A program made the position numbers and the translations under genes. Shown here piece after piece: positions 1 to 9,313 of a stretch of 64,000 bases of DNA. Below the pieces are notes generated by a model. It was not told where the DNA came from, did not search any database, and worked only from the letters and a program-made list of their open reading frames with translations. The stretch's first letter is position 1, and each line of letters begins with the position of its first letter. The stretch covers positions 70,598-134,597 of the forward strand of contig CBINFS010000010.1 of NCBI GenBank assembly GCA_966250015.1, written 5' to 3'. This DNA is from CBINFS01 sp966250015 (GTDB taxonomy: Bacteria; Bacteroidota; Rhodothermia; Rhodothermales; DASSAV01).

Positions 1-124
1 GGCGAGGAAACGGGTAGCATCAAGAGCCGTTGAATCCTGAACGGTCCTGATACGCCGTTACGTTGTTTGTGGACCGAAAGATGCGGATCGTCAGGGACGA
101 TGATCGCCACCCAGACGCAAGAAT

Positions 125-460
125 TCACTCGTCATCGAAGCCAATTCCCTGCGCTTCCAGGAGGGCAGCCTGCAACTCCGACTTGAAATGCTGCTCACGC
201 GCCAGGTCGGCCTGCTGAATGCCGGTACGATAGGTTTCAATGGCATCCGCCTTCCGGCCTAGCCGTTCGTACAGTTTCCCCAGGTGATAGTAGGCGCCGA
301 CGTAGGACGGATCGTCGCGCAAGAGCTCTTCGAATTGTGTCCGTGCCTCTTCCAGGCGATCCGCTTTCACGTACTCCATCGCCAGCGCAAATCGCAGGAA
401 TGCGTTTGCCGGGTCCTCTTCAAGAAATGCCAGGAGCTGCGGAATGCGGTCGATAGCCAT
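125..460 (-). CDS. TPR-repeat protein, small
   Basis: The 111-residue product is almost entirely helical and contains at least two tetratricopeptide-like repeats. The pattern A..Y....LGKLYERLG..A.A...Y is clear around residues 55-78. It has no signal peptide or membrane segment, so it is probably a cytoplasmic protein-interaction module. It lies 28 bases downstream of the TPM-domain gene and is likely the last gene of a lemA-TPM-TPR operon. A purine-rich GGAGAGGA stretch lies about 17-10 bases before the ATG. The specific partner cannot be read from the sequence. Confidence 0.85.
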   Translation of the reverse strand: MAIDRIPQLLAFLEEDPANAFLRFALAMEYVKADRLEEARTQFEELLRDDPSYVGAYYHLGKLYERLGRKADAIETYRTGIQQADLAREQHFKSELQAALLEAQGIGFDDE

Positions 461-488
461 GTTAATGAGTCCTCTCCGTCAACGGTGT

Positions 489-1304
489 TTACCAGCCCCC
501 GCTCGCTCCACCTCCGCCGAAGCTTCCTCCTCCACCGCCGAAGCCGCCAAATCCGCCTCCACCGAAGCCGCCACCGCCAAAACCACCAAAACCGCCGCCG
601 CCGAAGCCGCCACCACGACCAAAATCGCCGCCGCCCCAAATGATCACGGGGGGCAACCCGGTCCGTCTCCGGTACTTGCGTCCTCCATTCCCTCCTCCGC
701 CGCCCCTTCTCGACGAAAGAATGAAAAACATGATGATCATCAGGATGAATACCGTGGCGAAGTCGATGCCCCCATCGCCACGTCCGGAGCCGGGCACTTT
801 CTCAGCGGTATACTCACCCCGTGCGGCCAGAATCAACGCGTCGACGGCGCCCGACAACCCCTCGTAGAATCGTCCTTCACGGAATCTCGGCACCATGATC
901 TGCCGGCGGATCTGGCTTGCCGTCGCGTCGGTGATCACGCCCTCCATTCCGTATCCCGTTGCGATCGCAATTTGACGATCGTCCCGGGATATCAAAATGA
1001 CCACGCCATTGTCGTGCTCCGCCTGGCCTACCTGCCACGCTCTGCCCAGCTCGACCGCGTACAACATGGGGTCGGCGTCCCCGAGGTCCGGCAGGGTGAC
1101 GATTACGATCTGCGTGGAGGTGGTGTCGGCGTAGCCGGCGAGCTTCTGTTCGAGCATTTGCTCCTCGCTCGGCGACAACATGTCGGCACGATCGGTAACC
1201 CACCGGCCTGAAGGCGGAATAACGTCGACACGCTGGGCCCTTACTTCGGGACTTAACGACAGCCCCAGAAGAACGGTGAAAAAAACTGACGTAAAACGCG
1301 ACAC
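489..1304 (-). CDS. TPM-domain membrane protein with glycine-rich tail
   Basis: The 271-residue protein starts at a GTG and has an N-terminal signal peptide (about residues 1-23). A TPM domain (PF04536) follows at about 35-155, with the family-typical phrase on regulating/using ATP-independent phosphatase-like folds (IVIVTLPDL, NGVVILISRDDRQIAIATGYG). A single membrane segment lies at about 183-197. The tail is low-complexity Gly/Phe/Arg and ends in GGASGGW, the terminal signature of YgcG-type TPM proteins. The gene is 9 bases downstream of lemA, and this pairing is widespread in bacteria. The biochemical role is unsettled in the family; membrane stress or protein quality control has been proposed. 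Confidence 0.9.
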   Translation of the reverse strand: MSRFTSVFFTVLLGLSLSPEVRAQRVDVIPPSGRWVTDRADMLSPSEEQMLEQKLAGYADTTSTQIVIVTLPDLGDADPMLYAVELGRAWQVGQAEHDNGVVILISRDDRQIAIATGYGMEGVITDATASQIRRQIMVPRFREGRFYEGLSGAVDALILAARGEYTAEKVPGSGRGDGGIDFATVFILMIIMFFILSSRRGGGGGNGGRKYRRRTGLPPVIIWGGGDFGRGGGFGGGGFGGFGGGGFGGGGFGGFGGGGGSFGGGGASGGW

Positions 1305-1313
1305 GCGAAAATC

Positions 1314-1916
1314 TCAGAAGTTGAACTGAACGTCCGGTGCCTGCTCGGCGCCGGCTTCAGCTTCAAAAGGTACGCGCCGGTCAAAACCGGTGAAGGCAGC
1401 GACGATGTTGGCGGGGAAACGACGAACGGACGTATTGTACTCTTGAACCGCTGCATTGTAATCCCGTCGCGCCACACTGATACGGTTCTCCGTACCCTCG
1501 AGCTGATCCTGTAGCGTCAGGAATGCCTCGGTTGCTCGGAGCTGCGGGTACGCCTCGGCCACGACCAGTAGCCGCCCGAGCGACCTTCCAAGCTCAGCCT
1601 GCGCTTCCTGGTACGCCCGCATCTTTTCAGGATCGTCGAGATCGTCAGCGCTGATGTTGATCGAAGTAGCGCGTGCACGGGCGTTGACGACGTCCTCCAG
1701 TGTGCTACGCTCAAACTCGGCAGCACCCTCAACCGTGCTCACCAGATTGGGTACGAGGTCGGCACGCCGTTGATAGTTGTTCTGGACGTCTGCCCAGGCC
1801 TGCTCAACACGCTCATCCTGTGCGACGAGGTTGTTGTACGTACCGCATCCGGCGCAACCGGCAAAACCGACAAGGAGAAGAACAATCACAAGAATAATTG
1901 CACCTGTGCTACGCAT
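1314..1916 (-). CDS. lemA: LemA family membrane protein
   Basis: The 200-residue LemA-family protein has an N-terminal membrane segment (about 4-20) followed by a GCAGCGTYN stretch. The long helical LemA body carries the family hallmarks: NNLVAQDERVEQAWADVQ, then a QRRADLVPNLV motif, and later RISVARRDYNAAVQEYN. I choose the internal ATG at 1916 over an in-frame start 54 bases upstream because the hydrophobic segment then sits directly at the N-terminus. It is first in an operon with the TPM-domain gene. LemA proteins are inner-membrane anchored with the helical domain outside; their molecular function is not established. Confidence 0.92.
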   Translation of the reverse strand: MRSTGAIILVIVLLLVGFAGCAGCGTYNNLVAQDERVEQAWADVQNNYQRRADLVPNLVSTVEGAAEFERSTLEDVVNARARATSINISADDLDDPEKMRAYQEAQAELGRSLGRLLVVAEAYPQLRATEAFLTLQDQLEGTENRISVARRDYNAAVQEYNTSVRRFPANIVAAFTGFDRRVPFEAEAGAEQAPDVQFNF

Positions 1917-2073
1917 ATTACCACGGGTAAAGTTCAAAAGGCAGGTTTCAGTCGGCCTACCGTACCGCACTTCCTACTTCCTCTTCACCCCTGGTTCTGC
2001 ACGGCAGGCGAACTGTATGGCGGCTTACGATCAGAAGTGCCGTGTGTTTCGCGCCTGTCCACCGCCTACCCGT

Positions 2074-4788
2074 TCAGGAAGTAATTTCGGCGTACCCCGT
2101 GGCCTGTGTTTTTGCCGTCGTTTGCGCTGCCACGGCGTTGCCAACTGTTCTCAGCAGTTCCCGCCGATCGAGGGGCTTCGTCAGATAACCCGCATAGCCG
2201 CCGGCTCGGTACTCCGCCTCGGCGCCGGGAAGTTGGATGGCATCCATCACGACGACGGGCAAGCCCTGCACCAGCTCCAGCAACGATTCCACTTCTCCAC
2301 GGTTCGTGGTGTGACTGTCGGCCAGAAGCACATCGTAGCAATGAACACCTATTTCCTTTTTGGCCTCTCCGATCGTTTTAACGGCACGGACGTGGAAAAA
2401 TGACCCGAGCATGTACTCGATGATTCGATGAGACTCGATGCTCTCATCGAGCACGAGGATTCGTGGCCGTTTCCGGGGCTTCCCACTGTCACCCTCGACC
2501 GACAGCGGTATTGTAACCGTAAACGTGGTGCCGCTGTCACGTTCGGAATCCACGGAGACGTGCGCGTCCATGAGGTCGAGCAGCCTCTTGCAAACTGCCA
2601 GACCAATCCCTGTGCCTTCAAAGGCGCGACTTCTCCCGATGCTTTCCTGGTTGAACGCATCGAAAAGGTAAGGCAGATGTTCTTTTGCGATGCCGACGCC
2701 GGTGTCGATCACCCGGAGCACGGCAGCGTCATCCGTGCCGTCCAGCTCCACCACTACGCCGCCCGTCTTCGTAAACTTGATCGCATTGTCCACAAGGTGA
2801 TGGACGGCGCGACGCAAGGCGTCGAGATCCTGGAAAACGACCATCTCAGGCCGCAGCACGTTCATTCGCAGGAAAAGGCCCTTATTTGCCGCCAGAGGTT
2901 CGAGTGTTTTGACGACCTCCGCCACCTCGTCTGCAACGTTGAACAAACGTGGCGTCACGTTGACGTTGTCCGACTCCAGGCAGGCGAGGTCGAGCAGGGT
3001 ATTGACCGTTTGAATCAGGCGATCGCCGTTTCGCTCGATGATGTCCACGAACTCGCCAAGCGCATCGGGGGCTTCCATGCGAATGATCTGCGATGCCCCG
3101 ATGATGCCGGTAAGCGGCGTCCGAAACTCATGGTTCAGATTGTCCAGCACGGCAGTCCGAAGGCGTTCGTAGCGAACTTCCTGTTCTTTTGCTTCGTGAG
3201 CCTTCGAGATAGCCTCCCTCGCTTCCTCTCTAACCCTCCGTAGCTCGGTGGTGTCGATTCCAAACGAGACGATCAAGTAGGGCTCGCCGTTTTTATTTGC
3301 CACAGGGTAGAACACACGCCTGAAATGACGCGTACTGCGCCCACCGTCCTCGGCAAGGACTTCCTCAAACTCCACGGGTTCACCTTCGGTTATCACCTTT
3401 TTCCTGAAGTTGCGACGGCGGAGCGCCACTTCAGGGTGTAGATTGAGGTATTTGCAATACTCGATATCCGTTTTCCCGACGAGCCACTCCCGCACTTCTT
3501 TCTCTTTAGCGACCTGAGGATTGACGTATACATACTCACCCCGGGGCGTCAGTACCGACACTTCGACCGGGACGTGTTCGATTACCGTTCGATGAAAATC
3601 CTCGAACAGACGCGTCTCGTCCGCTTCGTCGGATCGATCGAGCAGGATGGCGGCAACGCAAGACCTGCCCGATTCTTCTATCCGGTTGAGGTGGCATTCC
3701 AGCGGGAGCGACCCTCCACCTGCCCTGTTCACCACCCCTTTCAAAAAAACGGATCCTCCTTCATCGAGTCGTTCCAGAATGTTTTCTTTGGAATCTTCGG
3801 TCTCGGGACTCGAAATGTGATCGAAAAGGCTCGTCTTCTTGATCTCACGCTGGGTCGTCCCAAACAGGGTGGCGGCCGCCCGATTGATGACCCTGATCCG
3901 CAGGTCGCCGTCTAGCAGCAGAGCGGGAACGGCCAATCCCGCGAAGAAGGCGTCGCTTGAGGCTGACTTACGAATGATCGTTTTGGTTGACGCTTCTCTC
4001 CGTCGAAAGGCTATCCAGCATGCCGCAAGAAGCACCAAGAGCGCCGGCGCCCACCACCATACAGGGACCGACGCGATGCGCTGGATGGGAGCAAGGTCTT
4101 CGGGCGAGCGAAGGTAAACCTGGTATGGAATCTCGTCCCCGTCCAGATCTTTTTTCGTAAACAGCACACCCCGTACCTGGAGCCGGTCGCCCAACGTGAC
4201 GTCAGAGAGAGCAGGCAAACCATCAATACTCCTCACCGCTATGGGGCCGCCGGAACGGCTGAGTACGACGTAGGCGCCCTCGGCATCTTCGCTCATCCGT
4301 ACGACACGCCCGGTGAACGACACGAGAAGCCCATGGTGCGCTGCAAGGTCGATCTGATCCTCGGGAATGGCAACCGGCTCAGCGGTATCCCCGGAATCCC
4401 GCCGGACCTGGTGCGACATGACGAGCAGCCTCAGTTCTCCTTCCGTCTGTTCGACCGTACCTTTGGCGACGACGTAGTCCCCCACCTTCAGGAGCGTGTC
4501 CGGATTCGGAAGGAGAAGGTCGATGGCGGCCGTCTCATCCTGGATGTGCAGCGCATCCGGTTGTCCTTTTTTCCCTTCCGTCCGCAGCGTCACCTGCCCG
4601 GCCACGGTCAGCACCTTGCCCACCCCGTCGCTGTCGCTTGCAACTTCAGCGACACGCTGAATAGGCGTAATGTGCGAATCCGTCGACCCTTCGATGCAAG
4701 CGCCGAGGCCGGGAAGAAGGAACAGAAACGCTAATACACGAAAATTCGGACTTATAAAGAGGCGCCGGAAAGCCTTTGATAGGGCCAT
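2074..4788 (-). CDS. Hybrid sensor histidine kinase with periplasmic OB-fold-like sensor and lipobox
   Basis: The 904-residue kinase begins with a signal-like hydrophobic stretch ending LPGLGAC, which looks like a lipobox. Two beta-rich OB-fold-like segments follow at about 45-130 and 150-235, then a membrane segment near 243-262. After this come two PAS-like domains (about 280-400 and 400-520), HisKA with the phospho-acceptor His553 in HEFRTPLTG, HATPase (N box DNAIKF, G boxes DTGVGIA and GTGIGLAV) and a C-terminal receiver domain (about 788-895). The receiver keeps the phospho-acceptor Asp (LLADSHT) and Lys (LTKPLD). An AGGAG site precedes the ATG. It has no adjacent response regulator gene, so the signal and target are unknown. 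Confidence 0.93.
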   Translation of the reverse strand: MALSKAFRRLFISPNFRVLAFLFLLPGLGACIEGSTDSHITPIQRVAEVASDSDGVGKVLTVAGQVTLRTEGKKGQPDALHIQDETAAIDLLLPNPDTLLKVGDYVVAKGTVEQTEGELRLLVMSHQVRRDSGDTAEPVAIPEDQIDLAAHHGLLVSFTGRVVRMSEDAEGAYVVLSRSGGPIAVRSIDGLPALSDVTLGDRLQVRGVLFTKKDLDGDEIPYQVYLRSPEDLAPIQRIASVPVWWWAPALLVLLAACWIAFRRREASTKTIIRKSASSDAFFAGLAVPALLLDGDLRIRVINRAAATLFGTTQREIKKTSLFDHISSPETEDSKENILERLDEGGSVFLKGVVNRAGGGSLPLECHLNRIEESGRSCVAAILLDRSDEADETRLFEDFHRTVIEHVPVEVSVLTPRGEYVYVNPQVAKEKEVREWLVGKTDIEYCKYLNLHPEVALRRRNFRKKVITEGEPVEFEEVLAEDGGRSTRHFRRVFYPVANKNGEPYLIVSFGIDTTELRRVREEAREAISKAHEAKEQEVRYERLRTAVLDNLNHEFRTPLTGIIGASQIIRMEAPDALGEFVDIIERNGDRLIQTVNTLLDLACLESDNVNVTPRLFNVADEVAEVVKTLEPLAANKGLFLRMNVLRPEMVVFQDLDALRRAVHHLVDNAIKFTKTGGVVVELDGTDDAAVLRVIDTGVGIAKEHLPYLFDAFNQESIGRSRAFEGTGIGLAVCKRLLDLMDAHVSVDSERDSGTTFTVTIPLSVEGDSGKPRKRPRILVLDESIESHRIIEYMLGSFFHVRAVKTIGEAKKEIGVHCYDVLLADSHTTNRGEVESLLELVQGLPVVVMDAIQLPGAEAEYRAGGYAGYLTKPLDRRELLRTVGNAVAAQTTAKTQATGYAEITS

Positions 4789-4981
4789 ATCTACTCCTGC
4801 ATTCCAGAAGCCGCTTCGCTTGCTGCGTTACGTCTGCTCGTCGATGACATTATACATAACGTCGATATCGACCAAAGTCGCAGAACCTTGAACGGCCGGA
4901 ATAATTCGACGCAGGAATACTCAAAGAAGAAAGGCGAGAGAAACCGCTTTGGAGGTGTAGGTTCGTTTCAGAGCGACGTGG

Positions 4982-5530
4982 TTATTGGGAGTCGTCTACG
5001 ATGCGAAAAAGCCTGCGTTGGTCTGCCATGACGGCTTGCAGGATATTACGAAGGCTCCCCCTTACCCGAGCAATGACGAGGTTTTCATCGTCGAGGGCAA
5101 GCAGATAGAGGTCCCGCACGTCGCCTCGTCGCTCATTATAGAAGAGCCAGACGGCGCCGTCTTCCTCGCGTGCTTTTACGGCAAGCTGCCAGCCGTCCTT
5201 TTCGAAGCGCTCCAGGCGTTCAAGCTCGACGCCATCGACCGTATGGAGACCTTCCACGTTGTAGACGCCCACCTGGACTCTTCGGATGTTGCGAATAAGG
5301 TCCCGTGCGAGCTGCGCCTCTTCGTCGGGCACAAGTCCCGCTATCCAGGTCAGCGTTTGCATGGAAAGTGGGCCGACGCTGACTACGACCTGCCGATCGA
5401 ACCGTGCATCCGGGTATTGATCCTCGATCGAACGCCTCATGTGAGCGATCTCGCGTGAATACAAACACCCGGAAAACAGGAAGGCACAACCGGCGATTAC
5501 CCAGGTTATCAATCTGGTATAGGAAAACAT
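4982..5530 (-). CDS. DUF4252-like lipoprotein
   Basis: The 182-residue exported protein has a signal peptide ending FLFSGC, a lipobox with Cys at about 21, so it is probably outer-membrane attached. The mature part resembles the DUF4252 family found behind ECF sigma factors in Bacteroidota: alternating strands and helices, a 'V.VY.V' stretch (VGVYNVEG), and a final segment on small-effect residues (VRGSLRNILQAVM). It is the last gene of the sigma/anti-sigma operon, 30 bases after a paralogous gene. Function is unknown; the position suggests an envelope protein controlled by that sigma factor. Confidence 0.8.
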   Translation of the reverse strand: MFSYTRLITWVIAGCAFLFSGCLYSREIAHMRRSIEDQYPDARFDRQVVVSVGPLSMQTLTWIAGLVPDEEAQLARDLIRNIRRVQVGVYNVEGLHTVDGVELERLERFEKDGWQLAVKAREEDGAVWLFYNERRGDVRDLYLLALDDENLVIARVRGSLRNILQAVMADQRRLFRIVDDSQ

Positions 5531-5560
5531 CGTAAGACCGTGGTCAAATTTTGCGAAAGA

Positions 5561-6127
5561 TCAGTACCGGGATGAGCGCCTGCCCGTACGACGGTCCAGG
5601 TCGTCGATGTTGAACCGGCTACCAATACGGCCGATCTCCTCGGGGTCAATGTCCCCGACGATGTTGATGAAGATCGTATCATCCTCGCCCGAGGCAATGG
5701 CCATCACGACGAGCCCCGCAATGGCGTCATCCTGAACGTTGATGTACATGTCCACGCGATCGCCCTCTTCGCGGACCCGTGCGACAGTTTCCCATCCCCG
5801 TGCTTCCAGGCGTTTCCCCAACTCCGACGCATTCCGTTCGATCTTCCCGTACTGCGACGGGGGCAACGTGTAGCCCCGGACGTATATCCCTTTGAGCCGG
5901 TTCAATACGTTTGCAAAATCCGGGTCCTCATTTCGAGAGGCTTCGGCAACGAGCCTCAGCAGAGCACCATGAATGTTCACCTCGATGCGGGCTTCGGAAT
6001 CAAACCAGCGGTCGATTTCCGCAAAATCGACGAAGCCGGGGTCGTTGCGAAGCTGGTTCTGCGCACGAGCGACCCCGGGCAGTCCGGAAACGAGAAGGAA
6101 CAATAAGAAATAATGTACCCACTTCAT
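5561..6127 (-). CDS. DUF4252 domain protein, exported
   Basis: The 188-residue protein has a cleavable signal peptide (MKWVHYFLLFLLVSGLPGVARAQ) and a DUF4252-type body. It contains the repeated theme of a helix followed by IYVRGYT and a final VVMAIASGEDDTIFINIVGDID strand pair. The start at 6127 is chosen over a longer in-frame extension because AAGAGG lies just upstream, the signal peptide begins there, and the extension would overlap most of the anti-sigma gene's end. It is 10 bases downstream of the anti-sigma gene and paralogous to the next gene. Function is unknown. Confidence 0.85.
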   Translation of the reverse strand: MKWVHYFLLFLLVSGLPGVARAQNQLRNDPGFVDFAEIDRWFDSEARIEVNIHGALLRLVAEASRNEDPDFANVLNRLKGIYVRGYTLPPSQYGKIERNASELGKRLEARGWETVARVREEGDRVDMYINVQDDAIAGLVVMAIASGEDDTIFINIVGDIDPEEIGRIGSRFNIDDLDRRTGRRSSRY

Positions 6128-6137
6128 GGTGGACCTC

Positions 6138-6707
6138 TTAATCCTGTGTGGAGTCTTCATTGTGTGGTGAGAGAGCCGACCCGACCGCATCGTGCATCGG
6201 CGATATAACGTGTTCCTGGAGTATGTCGTCGCGGATGGCAGATCCCGTATTTCGCCCCACCTCGGCCAGGAAGGCCATCGCCCATCGGGCATCTTCCAGC
6301 GCCTGCCGAACCTCGGCAGATTCCTGTTGAGTAGGGCTGCGGGTTCCAAAAAGGGCAGTTCCGACGACGATGGTGAGCAAAACGGCCATTGCTAACGCCG
6401 GCTGCCGAACGTCTAGCCAGACCTCACGCCACCACCCGACGTAATCCCGGACCCTCTGTTTCCTTTCCGCCTTGATCGTACGGGCATAAATTGCGTCGAC
6501 CACGTGCGACGGGCACTCGGGCTGAGGCAGCGTGCGCAGGGTCGCCTGGATTCCATCGGCCAGGTCGACCTGATACCGCCAGTAGGGATCGGCGGCCAGC
6601 ACTTCCTTAAACATGGCCTCTTCGTCGGCCGGAAGATCGCCGTCGAGATAAGCCTCGACTCGGCTATCCATCCAGTCACGATCTGGTATGTCAAGCTGTT
6701 GTTTCAC
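6138..6707 (-). CDS. Anti-sigma factor-like membrane protein
   Basis: The 189-residue protein starts at a GTG preceded by GAAGAGGT. Residues 1-85 are helical and acidic and include the anti-sigma-typical phrase 'YLDGDLPADEE'. A single membrane segment follows at about 105-122, then a short helical tail. The zinc-binding HxxxCxxC motif of ZAS anti-sigma factors is absent, so it belongs to a zinc-free type. It overlaps the sigma gene by 17 bases, the normal arrangement for an ECF sigma and its membrane-bound inhibitor. The role is inferred from position and topology. Confidence 0.8.
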   Translation of the reverse strand: MKQQLDIPDRDWMDSRVEAYLDGDLPADEEAMFKEVLAADPYWRYQVDLADGIQATLRTLPQPECPSHVVDAIYARTIKAERKQRVRDYVGWWREVWLDVRQPALAMAVLLTIVVGTALFGTRSPTQQESAEVRQALEDARWAMAFLAEVGRNTGSAIRDDILQEHVISPMHDAVGSALSPHNEDSTQD

Positions 6708-7242
6708 GCTCCAATACCTCTTCTAACTGCTTCCGAAGCATTTTTCTGGCTCTATGGAGGTACACCTTGACGGTGTTCAGCGGTAAATCAAGGGCCTCCC
6801 CAATCTCCTCGTACTTGTGCTCCTGGATTTCTCGCAGGATGACGATACTCCGGTGCGGCTCGGGAAGCCGATCCAGGCACCGCTTCAAATGCACCTGAAA
6901 ATCGTTCGACTCCGCATCTTCCTCGGGTGAGGGCGCCCCCGCGTCCGAATCGTTCATCTCGTCGTATTCGCTCGAAAACAAGCCGCGTTGAAGTTGCTGC
7001 CTCCTCAGCATGTCGATGCAAACGTTTCGGGTCACGCGGATCAACCAGGCCGACACCCTGGCCTCATCGATTTTGTCCCGCTGATCCCACAACCTGACGA
7101 ACACCTCCTGCGTGACGTCTTCAGCCAGCACCTGATCCTTCATGTAGTAGCTTGCATACCCCATCACACGATGCCGGTGCTGTTCCACCATCAGCTCAAA
7201 AGCCGAGCGCCGTCGGAAAATGGGGAAACTGAATCCGGACAT
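6691..7242 (-). CDS. ECF-type RNA polymerase sigma factor
   Basis: The 183-residue protein has sigma region 2 (about 15-80, including the YYMKDQVLAEDVTQEVFVRLW core) and region 4 (about 120-175). Region 4 ends in a helix-turn-helix, YEEIGEALDLPLNTVKVYLHRARKML, shown here only as a landmark. The linker is acidic and serine-rich. It is the first gene of an operon with the anti-sigma factor and two DUF4252 proteins, and is likely held inactive at the membrane until an envelope signal arrives. Its promoter should lie in the divergent region upstream. Confidence 0.95.
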   Translation of the reverse strand: MSGFSFPIFRRRSAFELMVEQHRHRVMGYASYYMKDQVLAEDVTQEVFVRLWDQRDKIDEARVSAWLIRVTRNVCIDMLRRQQLQRGLFSSEYDEMNDSDAGAPSPEEDAESNDFQVHLKRCLDRLPEPHRSIVILREIQEHKYEEIGEALDLPLNTVKVYLHRARKMLRKQLEEVLERETTA

Positions 7243-7627
7243 CTGGTCTGAGGTAATTCTGGCCCTGGCGATGCATCGTCAACTCGCAGAAAAGACGGAC
7301 AGGGGCCGCAAAAGGTTACAGGCCTGCAGGCCTGATGAGAAACATGTGTAAAATCACAACCGGAAACGATTATCGTATTATCCTGTTTATTTTAAGCTTT
7401 ATCGAAGCATCATTTGAGCTGCTTCGCCGGATATTTCCATCCTTCCTTCATGGGACCTAAACGAATCTCCTTCTTCCCACGTATGAGGCAGAAGAAGCCT
7501 GTCCGGCCGCCCCTGGACCAGAGTGCTACCTGTTTCAGGTCGGTATGGCAGGGCCTATATTAGAGGTGACCGCAGCGTCTGCATCATCGTGAAACGTGCC
7601 GCTCGATTTTCCTGAGAGAAAAGTGAA
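7243..7627. other. Divergent intergenic region, sigma operon / S41 peptidase
   Basis: This 385-base region separates two outward-pointing transcription units and must hold both promoters. It is AT-richer than its surroundings between about 7360 and 7410. A perfect 14-base palindrome (AGGCCTGCAGGCCT) sits at 7320-7333. No confident -35/-10 pair, riboswitch or small gene is seen. Confidence 0.5.
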
Positions 7628-9289
7628 ATGACCTTTAAGAAAGTTTACATCCTCCCTGCGTTTCTTCTGCTCACGATCGGAATGGCGGTGGGGGTAGAGA
7701 TCGACTCGTTCGTCAACTCGTCCAGTGTCGATCAGTGGGAAAAGCTACAGCAGGCTTTCAACATCGTCAGCCGGCGGTACGTCGACGACGTGGAGATCGA
7801 CAAAATCGTCGAACACGCGATAACGGGCATGCTCGAAGAGCTCGACCCCCACTCGACGTACATCTCCGCTTCGGAAATCGACGAGCTCCAGGACGAATAC
7901 AGGGGTTCCTTCGGGGGGATTGGGATCTGGTTCGAGGTCCCTGACGATACGGCACGAGTGGTCTCGACCATCACGGACGGTCCGAGTGAAAAGGCCGGTC
8001 TGATGGCGGGCGACCGCATCATTCAGATCAATGATTCCTCTGCCGTCGGGCTAACTGACCGTCAGCTTCAAAAACGCCTCAAAGGACCGGTTGGAACGAA
8101 GGTCAACGTCACCGTCCGCCGCCCGGGCATTCGTGAACCGATTGACTTCGAGATTACGAGAGCCCGGATCCCCCTCTATACCATCGACGGCGCGTACATG
8201 ATGGACGACCGGACGGGCTACATCCGGGTAAGCCGCTTTGCGATGACCACCTACGACGAGTTCCTCGACGCCCTCGAGGAGCTTCAGGCCCAGGGAATGG
8301 AAAGGCTCATGCTCGACCTCCGGTTTAACCCGGGAGGTGTGATGGACGCCGCCATCGAGATGGTCGACGAGATGCTGAGCGGCGGCAAAACAATCGTCTA
8401 CACGAAAAGCCGTCATTCCAGCCTCGAAACCATGTACGAATCGACGGCTGACGGCATTTTCGAAGACAAGCCGGTGATCGTGCTAGTCAATCCCTACTCG
8501 GCCTCTGCCAGTGAGATCGTTGCCGGAGCGCTCCAGGATCACGACCGGGCATTGATCGTCGGCCAACGCACCTTCGGTAAGGGACTGGTGCAGCAGCAGT
8601 TCGCCCTCGACGACGGGAGCGTCCTCCAGCTGACGGTCTCTCGCTACTACACACCGGCGGGGCGCCTCATTCAAACACCCTACGACGACGGCGACCAGCT
8701 TTCGTACTACGAAAACAAATTCCAAACGCTCGAAGACGCCACCTACCATCCCGGCGACTACCTCGAAAGCATACCGGACTCCCTCAAGTTCAAAACCCTC
8801 CACGGAAGGACGGTGTTTGGCGGCGGTGGGATTCTGCCGGATTACGTCGTCGCGCCTGACACCTCCTCCTTTGCCGCTCTCGTGTCCGCCAACGGCCTCG
8901 ATGACCTGTTCATCCGGGACTGGTTCGAAAAAAACGAACAGCAGCTCCGGGCTCGCTGGGGGGACAATCCCGACCGATTCATTGAGGAATTCCGGATCAC
9001 GGACACCCAATGGCAGGACTTCTTGACCTTCCTCGAGTCGAACGATTTTAACCTCTCGCCAAGTGTGACGTCTCCGGACCCGGAGGCGCTCGCCTTCCCA
9101 CCGGCCGAAGTGGAAACGCACCGCACGACGATCGAGACCCGGATGAAGTTCTTCGTTGCCCGGCGGCTCCACGGATTTGAGCGCGCGCTGCCGATTTTTA
9201 ACGAGATCGACCCGGTCATCCAGGAAGCGCAAAAGCTCTGGGACCGCGCCGAAGAGTTGATTCAGTTGTCAGCAGCCGCTACTCGATAG
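7628..9289 (+). CDS. S41 family carboxy-terminal processing peptidase
   Basis: The 553-residue exported serine protease has a signal or anchor segment at 5-24, a helical N-terminal part, a PDZ domain (about 88-170) and the S41 catalytic domain (about 190-360). The catalytic dyad is visible as Ser293 in the YSASASE motif and Lys318 in TFGKG, with the family spacing of 25 residues. A helical extension of about 150 residues follows, as in Bacteroidota CtpA/Prc-like enzymes. It should trim or degrade periplasmic proteins from their C-termini. GAGAGAAAAG precedes the ATG, and a strong hairpin follows the gene. Confidence 0.95.
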   Translation: MTFKKVYILPAFLLLTIGMAVGVEIDSFVNSSSVDQWEKLQQAFNIVSRRYVDDVEIDKIVEHAITGMLEELDPHSTYISASEIDELQDEYRGSFGGIGIWFEVPDDTARVVSTITDGPSEKAGLMAGDRIIQINDSSAVGLTDRQLQKRLKGPVGTKVNVTVRRPGIREPIDFEITRARIPLYTIDGAYMMDDRTGYIRVSRFAMTTYDEFLDALEELQAQGMERLMLDLRFNPGGVMDAAIEMVDEMLSGGKTIVYTKSRHSSLETMYESTADGIFEDKPVIVLVNPYSASASEIVAGALQDHDRALIVGQRTFGKGLVQQQFALDDGSVLQLTVSRYYTPAGRLIQTPYDDGDQLSYYENKFQTLEDATYHPGDYLESIPDSLKFKTLHGRTVFGGGGILPDYVVAPDTSSFAALVSANGLDDLFIRDWFEKNEQQLRARWGDNPDRFIEEFRITDTQWQDFLTFLESNDFNLSPSVTSPDPEALAFPPAEVETHRTTIETRMKFFVARRLHGFERALPIFNEIDPVIQEAQKLWDRAEELIQLSAAATR

Positions 9290-9313
9290 CCTCCTTAGAA
9301 CGCATCATCTGCA

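Noticed and set aside
444..1211. Plus-strand alanine-rich frame opposite the TPM-protein gene
   Set aside because: It is the complement of the glycine-rich tail; the Ala/Thr repeats come from reading GGN codons backwards.
7320..7333. 14-base perfect palindrome upstream of the S41 peptidase gene
   Set aside because: It is short, has no second copy visible in the window and no flanking promoter I can support, so it is mentioned only as part of the gap.
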